Shown in pieces: positions 34,362-45,763 of a stretch of 64,000 nt of DNA. Each line of letters begins with the position of its first letter. Positions within the stretch are counted from its first letter, which is position 1. Origin of the DNA: Paraconiothyrium sp. Pb-2020 (lineage: Eukaryota; Ascomycota; Dothideomycetes; Pleosporales; Didymosphaeriaceae); assembly GCA_022419385.1 (NCBI GenBank), contig JAJUBI010000001.1, positions 682,001-746,000 of the forward strand. The letters run 5' to 3'. The translations under genes were made by a program, and so were the position numbers. The notes beneath the pieces are model-generated. The model saw only the letters and a list, made by a program, of their open reading frames with translations. It was not told the origin of the DNA and did no database searches.

Positions 34362-35677
34362 AATGTTGCTGCACACGAAAATTCAAAGAGAATAGGCGGA
34401 GCGGTCGAGGGATGTTGTATCCGGAGAAGGTCGCGGGCAAGAAATTAGGATTAAAAACTGTACAGAGGGAGGTGGATGAGGTAGGAGATGAAAACGAGGG
34501 TCGACGCGAGCGATAGACAGCGCGATGATTTTTGGGGAGTGACGTGTGAGGCACCTTTTATGGAGGAAGAACTATTAGGACCAGGGGAAGCAGCGAATGG
34601 GAGCGTGCACGGTAGGGGAGCGATGCAGGGGCGCGGGCAGGGACAGCCGCGTGGCGTCGCCTTCCGCCCTGCAACTGCAATCTAGCGGACGGATGCGGAA
34701 AGTGCCTCATCAACAATAAAGAAAGATACTTGTTGCTCGTGGGTGCTGGCATGGTCGTTTGGACCGCTTCGTCGTGGGCAGAGCGTCGAGGGGTGATTCA
34801 CCAAACATGCTTTCGTCCCACCTCTGTTCCTACACACAACAAATATAGGCAGCGACGCGTACAGAAAGTATCGATTATTGACAACCTTCTGGAAGCCCCG
34901 GAATTGGCCACGCCACAAGCTGATCATCGCGCGCGCTGCCGGACCCACCTCGATTGGTCTAGAAGGTGGAGCTTCCAATATCCCCAGTACGGCTGGCCCA
35001 TGTTCCCCGGTTGCTGGAAGTGCCACAACTGCCAAAAATACACGCGGGTCATCGTGCCAGCACATGCTCGACAAAGCATGGGCTGTGGTAATCGGTGCAC
35101 TGTGGTACAGCTCTACCATGTTTGTATGGACGCCATCACCAGCGACCGCGGAATGGGACGAGTGAGCACATTGACCTCGGACAATGAAAGCGCACCTTCC
35201 TGCCCTTTGTGGATCCCGGTGGGTTCCTGAACTTTCGCCCGGCGTTTGCCCTCTACAAGAGGACGTCGTGACGTCTCGCGGTGGGGTTTGAGGCGGTGCA
35301 TTCGGACGTTCGCTGATTGTCAGGCCGGCCCTGATGAGCGCAGGGAAGAGGATGGTCAAAACTCAGGGGAAGAACCCGAGTGTTCGGAAACGTGTTTGTT
35401 CATGCTGTGCACAGCGATGTGAATCTGCATCCAGAACTTGGTTGCACTTGTTGTGAGATTCGGTGCATATAGCAGTGGATTGATGACGTTCATAACCCTA
35501 TGTATCGCTTGAGTCGCGGGCGACGTTTTTCGCTTCCACATCCCGCGCGGCTGCGGCTGCACCCAAAACCGTACGCTAAGCCCCTTGCAGTACATCACGA
35601 TTCATAGTCGAGCAAGCAAATGTGATACTCTATGAGGATCCCACAACGTCTTTACTACACCTCATCTTCCACCCTCC
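34362..35677. other. intergenic, 1.3 kb, upstream of GH17 gene
   Basis: No gene recognised. Overlapping long ORFs on both strands in 34680-35360 have no identifiable domain and an unprotein-like Arg/Pro/Cys mix. It contains the GH17 promoter and the 3' region of the HD-domain gene. Confidence 0.5.
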
Positions 35678-36364
35678 CTACAGATCGAAGGCGGGCTTTG
35701 CTTCGTGGAGGAACTCGGTATCAAAGTGTATCATGAGGTCCGTCCGATGTCTCGCAAGCAAGCGCCCAGTCTTGGTTTTCATCATGCCCCTCAGTTTGTA
35801 AAGCTTCTCCTCAAAGTGATCAATCGCGCCAGCCAACGGCCTCCCGTTCCCTTTCGCACCTCCAAACGCAAAGCACCTGGCTATTCCCACAGCTCCAAGA
35901 GCATCCAGACGGTCAGCATCCTGCACAACCGCCAATTCAGGGTACCTCTCCAAGATATTGAAGACTGACTGAGCGTTCTTCACCTCGTTGGTGTATCCAA
36001 CTTGCTTTACGATGACCTGGACTTTGTAGGCAAGCTCTTCATTCGCGCCGCGCTCGAGCAGGATCTGTGAGACCTGGTTTTCTACATCTTCGCCGGGTTT
36101 CGCGTACTTGTGGTCCCCTACGTCGTGTAGCAGAGCGGCGAGGTAAATGATAAATGCGTTGTAAGGAGCCCCTGATTCGCTTTGCGGCTCTTGACGCAGG
36201 ATGTTGTGGGCATTGGAGAGGACCCGTAGGATGTGGTCATAGTCGTGTGAGTTGTCGTGACCAGGACTGGACATGTAGCCGTGGACGAAGGTGTTGACGG
36301 ACGAGAAGAGGTCCTTGTACTCCTCGGGGATAGGTACGGCGGGAACTGGGACGGAGGCGGCCAT
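35678..36364 (-). CDS. HD-domain metal-dependent phosphohydrolase
   Basis: Single-exon gene, 228 aa, ATG at 36364 (MAASVPVPAVP). HD-domain signature: first His in NSHDYDHILRVLSNA, the HD doublet in LAALLHDVGDHKYA, and the distant Asp in LAVVQDADRLDALGAVGIARCFAFGG. This is the small stand-alone YedJ-like HD hydrolase form common in fungi and bacteria. The enzyme presumably removes phosphates from nucleotides or similar substrates using a metal pair; the natural substrate is unknown. No signal peptide, so probably cytosolic. It diverges from PEX16 about 650 bp away. Confidence 0.9.
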   Translation of the reverse strand: MAASVPVPAVPIPEEYKDLFSSVNTFVHGYMSSPGHDNSHDYDHILRVLSNAHNILRQEPQSESGAPYNAFIIYLAALLHDVGDHKYAKPGEDVENQVSQILLERGANEELAYKVQVIVKQVGYTNEVKNAQSVFNILERYPELAVVQDADRLDALGAVGIARCFAFGGAKGNGRPLAGAIDHFEEKLYKLRGMMKTKTGRLLARHRTDLMIHFDTEFLHEAKPAFDL

Positions 36365-37017
36365 TGTGTGATATCTCTGAGAGACGGAAGTAAGTATTTG
36401 GACCGGGCCGAGGAATGCGTAGAGCAAATTGTTGTGCGATTTGTCAAGTTTGCTTTGGAACTATGGTCTCTGCATATAGCGTGAAGTATCTGGTGTGCGG
36501 TGTAGAGTAACTCGAATCACTACGCGTCGAGATTTCAGTCGGGTATCGTGTCTCTTTAAGAAGCGATACTGCTGCCTTTAGTGTTACGGTCGTTGTGTAG
36601 CACTGCATGATGATATATTAGTAGCCTTCCTGATGTGGGCAAGGCAGAATATGGTCGACACGCGTGGTCACATGTTGAGCCGTCTTTTCCCGTTTGGTGC
36701 ACATCTCAGCCCTTCTTTCACAGCGTGGACACTAAATGGTACAGGAATCAAAGGGAAAGGGCTCTGTAGGCTGTGGCCTTGAGAATTGCCCGGTATTCAT
36801 GTAATGTTTCCACATACCGATGTTAAAAGGCCAGCCAATGCCATGGCATACATTGAAGCCAACTCGGTCGCAAGTCCGCGTTCACATTGGACCTCGGCAG
36901 CCACGCGAGCATGACGCCCCTCGATGGCACATCCAGCCCAACCCCAACCTTCCAGCATCACCATCCATCGAGCATTCAACGACTTGTCGCGCCCTTTGAA
37001 GGGGCTGTACTTCGAAT
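36365..37017. promoter_or_regulatory. shared divergent promoter HD hydrolase / PEX16
   Basis: 653 bp between the two divergent starts; both promoters are expected here. No specific element recognised. Confidence 0.45.
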
Positions 37018-38308
37018 ATGTACAAGCAGGCGACCCAGAAGACGGGCGAAGTCCTGTCGCTGCCTCCCAAATGGCTCGGGATGTACTCAGACTTCATAAC
37101 CAAGAACAGCAGCGCCGTATCGCAGATAGAATCAGCCCTGCGATCGCTAACATACATCATTCCCGGTAGGTTACCCAATCATGTGTACCTGTAGCGCTTG
37201 TAGCTAATACAACCAGGCCGCTTCCGCGAGTCTGAGATCGCGTCCGAGTCTCGTAGGTACTCCAATGCGCTGTCGCGTAGCACCACCTAATCCGAGCGCA
37301 GTGCATAGCGGCGTCCAGCTCCTCTCGCTATATCATGACTCCCTTCTCGCAAAAGCCGTGGCTCGTATGCCTGGAGCTCAGCGACAGCACCCATCGCTCC
37401 ACAGCCGCTACACAAAGTTCTGGACAGATCGGTCACCGACCTACAAGCGGATCGCGCTCGTGCTCCAGATGATTCAATACACGGAACTACTGTGGGAGAT
37501 GGCAGCAAAAAGGAAGGGGGAGAAGGTGCGGTGGCGCGTCGTGGTGCTACTGGAGCTCGTGAAAGCCGTGTGTCGACTGCTCCTGTTGCGGTTGACGAAC
37601 TCCAGACCATTGGTGTCGCCACCTCTACCCCAGAGGGAGGTCGATCCGAGTTCCTTGGAGGATTCATCGGCATCAACGAACGGCATGGATACTCCCCCGA
37701 CGGAGCAAGAGGCGGAAGCGGAGAATTGGACGATGCCACGGACAGGACTATCAATGCCGAAGATACCAGATGCATCCGAGATTTCGAGCTATTTGCTATC
37801 GAAGGTACTCACAGCCGACGATATCAAGCCGCCAAAGGCACTATTGCACCGTGTTAGCGGAAAAGGTGAAGTTGCCGAGGTTCTGTACATCTTACGCCCT
37901 GTCGCCTATGCATTGGCCATGCAGCACTTCAGTGGAGACCGGAAGAGCTGGCGCCCATGGTTGATCGGAGTCGGTCTGGAGTATGGTGCCAGACAGCTCA
38001 CCAAGAAAGACTTCCAGGAGAGACTAGCTGGTGGACTAAGAGGCTTGACTGGACTGGAAAGGGAAGAGTTGAGGAAGCGCGGCTGGTCATTAGGCTGGTG
38101 GATGATGCGCGGCGCTTTCTACGAGAACATTACTAAGTGAGCATTCTATGCGCAGCTCATGTTGCACTAGCTAATAGATCCCAGGGCCTGGATACATGCC
38201 GTTACAGGCAAATTGCGGAACAAACCACTCCTGGACATCGTCGGTGGTGTCATCGAGGACTACGAGTTCCTCTGGGATCAGTACTACTTCCCGACTGCCA
38301 CTCTCTAG
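37018..38308 (+). CDS. PEX16: peroxisome biogenesis membrane protein Pex16
   Basis: Four exons by phase: 37018-37165, 37217-37252, 37302-38136, 38185-38308, about 380 aa. Pex16 sits in the peroxisomal/ER membrane and helps insert peroxisomal membrane proteins. The very small second exon restores the family core: ALRSLTYIIPGRFRESEIASES then LHSGVQLLSLYHDSLL. The N-terminal LPPKWLGMYSDFITKN is typical of fungal Pex16. Downstream are YKRIALVLQMIQYTELLWEM, a helical WRVVVLLELVKAVCRLLLL, an acidic insert, and the C-terminal IVGGVIEDYEFLWDQYYFPTATL after the last intron. All acceptors follow CTAAT/CTAAC-like branch points. The ATG at 37018 is the first in frame that I can defend; a longer N-terminus is possible. 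Confidence 0.9.
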
Positions 38309-38847
38309 ATTTCCTTTCGTCTTTTGTATTTGTTAAGCTTTGAAGCGACTGTGGGGAACAATGGACGGACATAACATGGGGATGAACGATTGGGTTTGAC
38401 GAGCATGGACTTCTGGGAGGCGTTGAAAGGATGGCAAGAGCTGCTGGTCTGGTCTTCTATCTTACACACTTTCGACTTTGTGTTACAGACTGTGTATATC
38501 TTATAATCAATTCGCCGTTCGGAACACAACTATGCTAGAGCGGGTAGAGCTTCGAGAAAAGCAGCAGTATGCTAAATACGAGATCAACAATGTAAATCAT
38601 CATTTATTTAGGGGTTAAATTTCTGGGTGTAATAAAAGATGAATGTCCTACAATGAGTGTTGCTCGTAACCTCAGGCAGTCTTGCATTTTCGTGCCTGGC
38701 GATTAGAAGTCTTGGCACGAGCTCACGTCGGAAAGCTAGAGCCTCAGCAACAACACACATCAACTCCGCCACCCCACCAAATCCGTCTCCATTACTGTCG
38801 CAGGCACCTCTACACAAATTCGCCTGCTCGAACCGCACATTCTCACT
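38309..38847. other. intergenic between PEX16 and RPN8
   Basis: 539 bp between same-strand genes, holding the PEX16 terminator and RPN8 promoter. Nothing else was recognised. Confidence 0.45.
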
Positions 38848-40120
38848 ATGCCCGCCACAACAGCAGAGACGCTGTCGCTCGTGACCCGCAACGTCTCTGT
38901 TGCGCCGCTCGTGCTCCTCTCCGCAGCAGATCACTACGGCCGACAAGCAAAAGGAACCCGGAAACGAGTAGTCGGTGTGCTTTTGGGACAGAATGATGGA
39001 AAGAACGTGAGGGTATCGAACAGCTTTGCTGGTATGTGAGCTGCCACCCCGCCATCACCTTGTTCGCCGCCGCAGCGCGCTTGATGCTATGCTGTACATT
39101 GCGGCCTTCGGATGCAAAGCTTGCTGACCACTGTTCAGTGCCGTTTGAGGAAGACGAGAAGGACCCATCAGTATGGTTTCTGGACCACAACTATGTCGAA
39201 TCGATGAACGACATGTTCAAGAAGGTCAACGCGCGGGAGAAGCTCATTGGGTGGTACCACACCGGTCCTAAACTGCGGGCATCGGACCTAGAGATCAACG
39301 AGCTGTTCAAGAGATACACACCGAATCCGTTGTTAGTTATCATCGACGTGCAGCCGAAGGAGGTGGGCGTACCGACGGATGCATACTTCGCGGTGGAGGA
39401 GATCAAGGATGTGAGTCTTTCTATACCTAGAGATGACCTTGGCATAGCAACATGTTGCGAGTATTATTCGAAGCACAAATACTAATGGCGGTGGCACAGG
39501 ACGGCACAACAACCTCTAAGACCTTCGTCCACACTCCCTCAATAATCGAAGCAGAAGAAGCAGAAGAGATCGGTGTCGAGCACCTCCTCCGCGATATTCG
39601 TGACGTCGCCGTCGGCACCCTTTCCACACGCATAACCTCACAGCTCCAGTCGCTGCAAGGCTTGCACCTCCGGCTACGTGACATCGGGCAATACCTACAA
39701 AAGGTGCTTGATGGTGACCTCCCCGTCAACCACGCTATCCTCGGCAACCTCCAAGACGTGTTCAACCTGCTCCCAAACCTCTCAACACCAAAGCCTGCAC
39801 CGGTCAAGGGTGCGACGAACGGCGTGGGGCCTGCGAGTGGCGCAGCTGGTGCGACGGATAACTCGGAGCTGGCTAGGGCGATGAGCATCAAGACGAACGA
39901 TCAGTTGATGGCAATCTATCTGTCGAGTTTGATCCGCGCGATAACCGCATTCCACGACCTCATCGAGAACAAGATACAGAACAAGCAGCAGGCGGAGGAC
40001 AAGGAGCTGAAGAAGGACGAGGGTAAGGAGGGTGAGAAGGATAAGAAGGCGAATGGGGCCAATGGTGAGGCGAAGGAAGGTGAAAAAGACAAGAGCAAAG
40101 AACCGGAAAAGAAGAAGTGA
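38848..40120 (+). CDS. RPN8: 26S proteasome lid subunit Rpn8 (MPN domain)
   Basis: Three exons: 38848-39031, 39139-39410, 39500-40120, 358 aa; introns end CTGTTCAG and GTGGCACAG. Rpn8 is the partner of the deubiquitinase Rpn11 in the proteasome lid. The MPN domain runs from VAPLVLLSAADHYGRQAKG through VVGVLLGQNDGKNVRVSNSFAVPFEED and DHNYVESMNDMFKKVNAREKLIGWYHTGPKLRASD. The JAMM metal motif (HxH...D) is incomplete: only the single His of GWYHTGP remains, as expected for the inactive Rpn8/PSMD7 subunit. IGVEHLLRDIRD and the LQSLQGLHLRLRDIGQYLQKVLDG helix are Rpn8 C-terminal hallmarks. The tail is a lysine/glutamate-rich disordered extension. Confidence 0.95.
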
Positions 40121-40466
40121 TGAGTAGAAGTGTGAGTGAGAATGCGGAAGAGAGATAAGACGTCTACTTGGAGATTGCATGTGCGCATAGGAGTGTATTA
40201 TACCACCATCCTGGCTGCCCCATTCACGTAAAGATGGGTTGCATGTGCCCGCGTCGCGGAATAATGGCATGATAGAGAATCGATATCATGTGAATGACCT
40301 TGGTCCTTGAATGATACAAAAGTGGAAGGCTTCATATAATTCTTGCGCTGAGCCGTGCTGCGTTCGGCTGGGTATCAATGCAGCTATATAACATCATCTG
40401 CGTATCTCCGCCGTCCTTCAGACACTCATACACCCCACAATGCCATGCCAAATGGATCTTGTACTT
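40121..40466. other. intergenic between convergent RPN8 and SWIM gene
   Basis: 346 bp with both 3' ends. Nothing else recognised. Confidence 0.5.
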
Positions 40467-41336
40467 TCAATCTCCCCAACCAGCCGCCCACCCAGCAGCT
40501 TCCTCCACACTAATTACCTTCTCCTCCACGCATCCTCCAAACAGCCCCTCACACCTTTCCGCCAGCACACAAGCAAGCAAATGCTTACACACCGGCGGAA
40601 TACCCTCTCCCAGACTCACTCCTCCAAAATTCCATCCATTTCCCTCCGCTTGTAACTCACGACCTGATTCATATACCGCCACAGGTGGCTCGGGATGCAC
40701 AGGCGGAAAAGCGGAGAACGCGAACGCAGGACAAGAACAATTCCACGCGGTGAGACGTACTTCGTAGGAAGTGAGCGTGTCAAAGGAGGTGCTATAGCGG
40801 GAGGAGCGCTGCTGCGCGGAGCGAACGTAGTACACCGTGTCCAGAATCTCATTCTGTTTATGTTGCGACATGCTTCCTTCGTCTTCTGGTACACCCGGTG
40901 ATGGCGCCTCTTGCATTTCGGCATCGGATGAGGCCGGCCGACCGAGTCCGTCGGGCGGCGGATGCCGGCCGGCGATGATGCGTCCTTCGTTATCGTTGTT
41001 GCCTGGCGTTGCTGCTCCTCCCGCAGGGCGGCCTTCGACGTGTCCACGTACGTCCTGGGGCGCAGACGCAGCTCCTTCCGAGAGATCCTCTTTGTCGCGG
41101 CGGATACGCAGCCGCGTGACGAGTGAGCGGTCGAGGAGGTCCAGCGCAGGCAACAGCTCGTTCGGGAATGCAACGTGCAAGGCTAGCATTTGCTTCTTCG
41201 CCTCGCCGCCCGCAGCTTCGAGGGGATTCCTGTTCCGTGCCACGGAGGCGTCGTGCTCGGCCCCAGCATGCGCGCCGAGTGCGTCGAAGAGCTGCGTCAC
41301 GAATCTGCGAGAGGACTGGAGCTGGTGTACAGACAT
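40467..41336 (-). CDS. SWIM zinc-finger protein (Sws1-like)
   Basis: Single-exon gene, 289 aa. The C-terminal half carries a SWIM zinc finger, CxC-xn-CxH: NCSCPAF, then PPVCKHLLACVLAER, with the 40-odd residue Pro-rich spacer between. YEVRLTAWNCSCPAFAFSAFPP resembles the Sws1/ZSWIM7 family, the SWIM partner of Rad51 paralogues in the Shu complex that assists homologous recombination. The N-terminus has a helical segment (QLFDALGAHAGAE, FPNELLPALDLLDRS). The middle is disordered (AGRHPPPDGLGRP, MQEAPSPGVPEDEGS). Start is the ATG at 41336. The SWIM motif is firm; orthology to Sws1 is inferred from spacing and size. Confidence 0.8.
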   Translation of the reverse strand: MSVHQLQSSRRFVTQLFDALGAHAGAEHDASVARNRNPLEAAGGEAKKQMLALHVAFPNELLPALDLLDRSLVTRLRIRRDKEDLSEGAASAPQDVRGHVEGRPAGGAATPGNNDNEGRIIAGRHPPPDGLGRPASSDAEMQEAPSPGVPEDEGSMSQHKQNEILDTVYYVRSAQQRSSRYSTSFDTLTSYEVRLTAWNCSCPAFAFSAFPPVHPEPPVAVYESGRELQAEGNGWNFGGVSLGEGIPPVCKHLLACVLAERCEGLFGGCVEEKVISVEEAAGWAAGWGD

Positions 41337-44300
41337 GTTTGCTTCCTCCACATGTTTTCCGCTCGACGTTGGAGCTGGCGATGGAATTCGGATTTACGAT
41401 GGACGAATTCGCATGGCGACGGCCCGTGACGGGACGGTTGGAATAAAGTTCCCCAGGTTTGCGGGGACGCAAAAGTTACGAGTTAGCGTCAACTGCACGC
41501 CGTGAGGCCAATGCGCGGACACGTGATGCTGCGATCGCCCGCGTCTCGTAGATCTCCCACGTTTCGATCTTGACGTCGAGCGCTAGGACGGAAACAGGGA
41601 CGGTGAGAGATGGCATATTGACACGAGGATTGTATGAAGGAAAATTGTAATTGAGCAGGATATACTCTGACGTACTTTTTAGCACAAGCTCAAAGCGTGG
41701 GCATTGTGGGGTGATCCTGCTTTGTGGAAATGCGAGGGCTGGGCGACTACTGTAGCCGTTCTGTGGTTCGGTCAAGCCCGCGTGGCTCTCCGAGCCGGAT
41801 CGTTACAATTGTCTCCACTCGCAATACAAACACACTAAATCGTCATGCGCGCAACATCCCATCGTTCTGCATGGCAATGGCGTCCTTGACTTTGTTCATT
41901 AGCATACAATTGCGTCATGGGGGTATCTACTGCCGGTCACCGAGGATGATAGTCAAGACATGCAGGCCCCACGACGGAGTTCTACCTGCACGAATGTTCC
42001 ACGTTGGACACCTGGAGCCCTGCTAAAATAGTTTGAACCAGACAATGTGAAGCTGCTTTGCTTGAAACATGGTGTGCTGCCCCATTACTCGTATGAGAAG
42101 TGCGATTGCGTGACGAGCTCATTGTACGCTAAAGGTACTCTTCCGCTGGGGTACCAGTTGTAGAAGCAGTCCCGATCAACGCGTAGCATAGCCTTGCAGT
42201 GCCACATCAGCGAATGGACTCAATGCCACGTTTCAATTGCGGTTTGCAGTGGGTGAGAGACTCAGGAGCGGCTCGAATTGTATCCGAGGATCCTTCGGTC
42301 TGCTCTACTAGCCATCCCTCTAGCCGCTTGGATTTGCAACAGCCGTTGTTCTTCGGTGGTGGAGCCCGAGCCTAGCTTCTGGCACACCGCTTTGAAAAAG
42401 CGCAATTACTATGGTTCTCTAATGGAAGACCACCCCACCTTGGGCACGAGTCGGTCGGGTCCGTCAAAGAACACTGGTACTTGCCTGTTGAGGACAAGGT
42501 AGACCTAACAGCCATTGGTCAATGGTTCACTGCATGATACAGTACGGGTATCGAGCTGATGCCCGTATTGAGACGGACTGGATAGTCAAGCGTTCGGCAT
42601 TGGCGGACTGTATCGACGGTCAATGTTGACAGATAGTCTGGGGCGTCTCGGCAGTAGAGAGACGCGACGCGAAGGAGCGCATATTGGGGTCACGGAAGAT
42701 CGAGTGAGGGGTGCGGGATGGAGAGCACTTCAAGTCCGACGGCACAGTCAGCTTCGTAAAGACTATGGCAGAGTAATGGAAGGCTTTGTCCACATCGGTG
42801 AGCCTCAATTGGCGCTATTCCTTGCACAGTGCCTATTCCAATTCCATTTCTGTGTGGAAGGGAGCGTGAGCAAAGCAAGACCTCATCTCGCATGGGCTCG
42901 GTCAGCGGCGGCGTTGGGCACGCAGCGAGCAGGCGCCTAGAACTGGACCGAAATAGCATCCCTGCATGCCCTCATCAATCGACCCCACACTTTGATGGGC
43001 GTTGCACGCGCAGGGCCGCGATAACGATAAGAGACACACCCCGCTACCCCTCCACCACCATCACGGCGAGATGATGGTGTGGCGAGCGCACCGCGTGGTG
43101 CCTCCAGGTGCCCTCTCGGGCCAGGGCATGACTCACGGGATCGCCTGTCTGGTCATCCGCAGGACGTCGCGCCGTGCAGCTGAGACCTGTCGCCGCCTTC
43201 ACATGCCAATTGAGCCCTCAATGGCACAATCTGGCGAGCGTCAGACGGCAATTGGCAGCAAGGAACCAATGCGACCGGCCATGCTGCAGACAGTGTCGCT
43301 CCCGCTGCACGGCATGTTTTGCAGCGAGGGTCAAGGGTAGAGAGGTTCAGCGCAAGCGGCGCGCTCATTGGGAGGGCGCGACCAGGGTATCAATCTCTGG
43401 CTCGCCGTGTACTCGCCTTGGGTGTGACTCCCCCTTCAGGACCCGCCGCGTGGCTTGGGCCAGGACTGCGAGAGCCAGGCATCACGAGACCCGGGCTGCT
43501 CTCGCAAGCCTGCCTGGAGGTGAGAAATGAGCGCGGTGGCGGCTAATCCGGGCTCATGCGAAGGAGGTGTCAGGAGTCCGTACAGGCAGTGATCACACGT
43601 CCGCTAATGTCCGCTTCCGTCCGTGGCAGGGTGGACGATGGAGCAATTCATTGCAGAGGCCCGGCGCGGAGGGGGAGGCGGCGGCGGCCAGGCACAGAGA
43701 TGACGGAGGCGGTGTCCCGGGGTCCACCGTCAAGAGGGGACAGGAGGGGATGCAGAGATGACGCCGCCTGGGTGAGGCACGTAGCCTCGCGGTTAGGTAG
43801 CAACGTGGCTCTGCGGACTGGAGAGCGGCGGGGCGCGCCCAATGGCCCTGCGACAGCAGCAGCGCGGGCGCATTGCGCTGCATTGCGAGCAATTGAGTCG
43901 CCAATGCGGCCGTGTAGCTCTGGCGACGCTGGAGGCAGACGGTGGAAGAAGGGAGCGACAGAGGTGCGTCGTTCGGGAAGGTGTGCCCTGTGCCCTGCGC
44001 ATGCGCGCCTGCCCTCCCAGTAGCGGCGCCCGCTAAGGCGCTTTCGGCGGGCGTGGCAGGCGCGTCCACATCATTCTCCCCAGTTCGATTCACCAGTGAT
44101 TGTTCAGCCTGCGCGGCCGGGAGAGAGGCCAGCTGATGGGCGACTGGCACGGCGGAAGGCTGCGCCAGCTGCCACACAGGTGTGCCCTGGTTTCAGTTGC
44201 GCTACCGTCTTTGTCGCCTGCGACGTCCTTTGACTGCCGCCTGGAGCGCCCTCTTTCATTCATAAACCTGCTCGTCCCCTTCGTACCCGCGCCTTTCGCA

Positions 44301-44586
44301 CTCCTGATAACTCCGCCTGGTGCTGCAGCGTGTTTCGTCCGCCCATGCTTTGTCTCGCTCCGCAGCCTTCCAAGTCTGACTGAGCCGCTGCCTTATAAAG
44401 CGCTGCTGTATCAAGTCGCCACCGCCCGCCTCCCGCCTTCTAATCACCGTCTGTACCGGCGATTGAATCCCAACATCCACGCTTCGATTGCTGCCTAGAC
44501 ACATTTATACACGCGGCCGCCCGCTTGCATCTGCTACAAACCAATTCGCAACCCAATTCACCTGCAGTCCACGCATTGAACCTGCC
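41337..44586. other. 3.2-kb gene-poor interval
   Basis: No convincing protein gene. The left part (41340-42600) has mixed composition. The right part (42950-44500) is very GC-rich, and its long overlapping ORFs on both strands are of Arg/Pro/Ala-rich type with no domain. A TATA-like CCTTATAAAG lies at about 44392-44401, some 190 bp before the ATG of the SWIRM gene, so the right end is probably its promoter. Long 5' leader or non-coding RNA is possible but not shown. Confidence 0.5.
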
Positions 44587-45763
44587 ATGGCAAACACGCC
44601 ATACCAGAGGGTGCCTTCGCAACAGATCCCCGTTTCCTCGCTCCTCTCGCCACCAGAGATGAAGCGCTCAGAGTCATTCGGCTCCGTCGCACAGTCAATC
44701 CCGGCCACGTCGTTTGGGTCGTTCGCCTCCATGGAATCGCAACAATCCAAGCCTTCAATGCTTCCCTGGACCCCAGAGGATCCCTTCACAAAGCGCGACA
44801 CCACCGCCACCTACGCCCTGGCTTCCCCACCAATCTCGCCTTACGAGCCTTCTGTGCAGAAAGAGAACATGGACAGAATGCATGTGGACCATGTGCGAGA
44901 CCCGCCGCTTTTCCACCGCAGCGAGTCTGGCAGCTCAATCGCCGCCGACGAGCCACTGTTCCCCCAAGAGCAGGTAGACCCTGCCTCTCAGGACCTCATC
45001 ACGAAGCACATGAACTCTGCCGACTTTGCTGCTCTCAAGAGCAAGCCCGCCCGTGAGGATTACGAACTCGCCGTCACCTTCGTCTCCAACGTCCACGACC
45101 TATACCACAAGAACCCCCGCGCTTGGTTCCTACAAGAGCGAAAATTTGACAGGGAGATCAGCCAGAAGAGAGCCGGCGTGCATAAGAGGGAGCCGCTGAA
45201 GAAACTGGCACCTGCTCCATCATCGAGGTCTCAAGCCAAACTGCCAAAGGTTGGCATCCCACGCCTCCCTCGTTCCCCCGAACAACACACGAATCCAGAA
45301 ACGCACCCCCAGAACCCAAGTCTATGACTCCTTCACCGAGGCGGATCCCAGCTCGGCCTCACCGAAGCCTGCACGACCGGCTGGAACGCGCGATGACACC
45401 GATTACAATGCACTTCCGGATTACTCGCCACCTCTCAGCACACTCGGCGCAGGCAACAGCAGTGCACTCAAGACTGAGTGGAAGGGTTCGGCTCTCAAGC
45501 TTCATGACGATCCCGACCGCCACCTGCTGCACGAGGCTGAGATCCCTCTAGCTGGCACACTTCGTCTGTCTTGCGCCACCTACCTTTGCAGCAAGCGTCG
45601 CATTTTCCAAGCCCGCATCGATGCCTTGAAGATTGGCAAGGAGTTCCGCAAGACTGACGCTCAACAGGCGTGCAAGATCGATGTGAACAAGGCCTCCAAG
45701 CTTTGGGCGGTTTACGACAAGGTTGGCTGGTTTGACCCCAAGTATTTCGTCCACCACCTCTAA
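44587..45763 (+). CDS. SWIRM-domain protein (Fun19-like)
   Basis: Two exons by phase: 44587-45249 and 45299-45763; 375 aa. The reading frame shifts between them, and a 49-nt intron 45250-45298 (GTTGGC...CGAATCCAG) restores it as QAKLPK joined to KRTPRTQVYDSF. The C-terminal 90 residues form a SWIRM domain: LRLSCATYLCSKRRIFQARIDALKIGKEFRKTDAQQ, then DVNKASKLWAVYDKVGWFDPKYF. SWIRM domains occur in chromatin factors (Swi3, LSD1, Ada2); the short stand-alone fungal group includes Fun19. The first ~240 residues are disordered, Ser/Pro-rich, with a helix EDYELAVTFVSNVHDLYHKNPRAW. Likely nuclear. The unusual donor makes the join less certain than the two halves. Confidence 0.85.

Noticed and set aside
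34680..35360. Overlapping ORFs of 166 and 225 codons on opposite strands
   Set aside because: Both have unprotein-like composition and no recognisable domain; neither has splice or start context that favours it.
41476..41775. Small minus-strand ORF (first ATG at 41616)
   Set aside because: Only 46 residues from its ATG, no domain, no splice partner found.
43593..44177. Minus-strand ORF of 194 codons in the GC-rich interval
   Set aside because: Several equally long ORFs occur in other frames of the same region; composition reflects GC content rather than coding.
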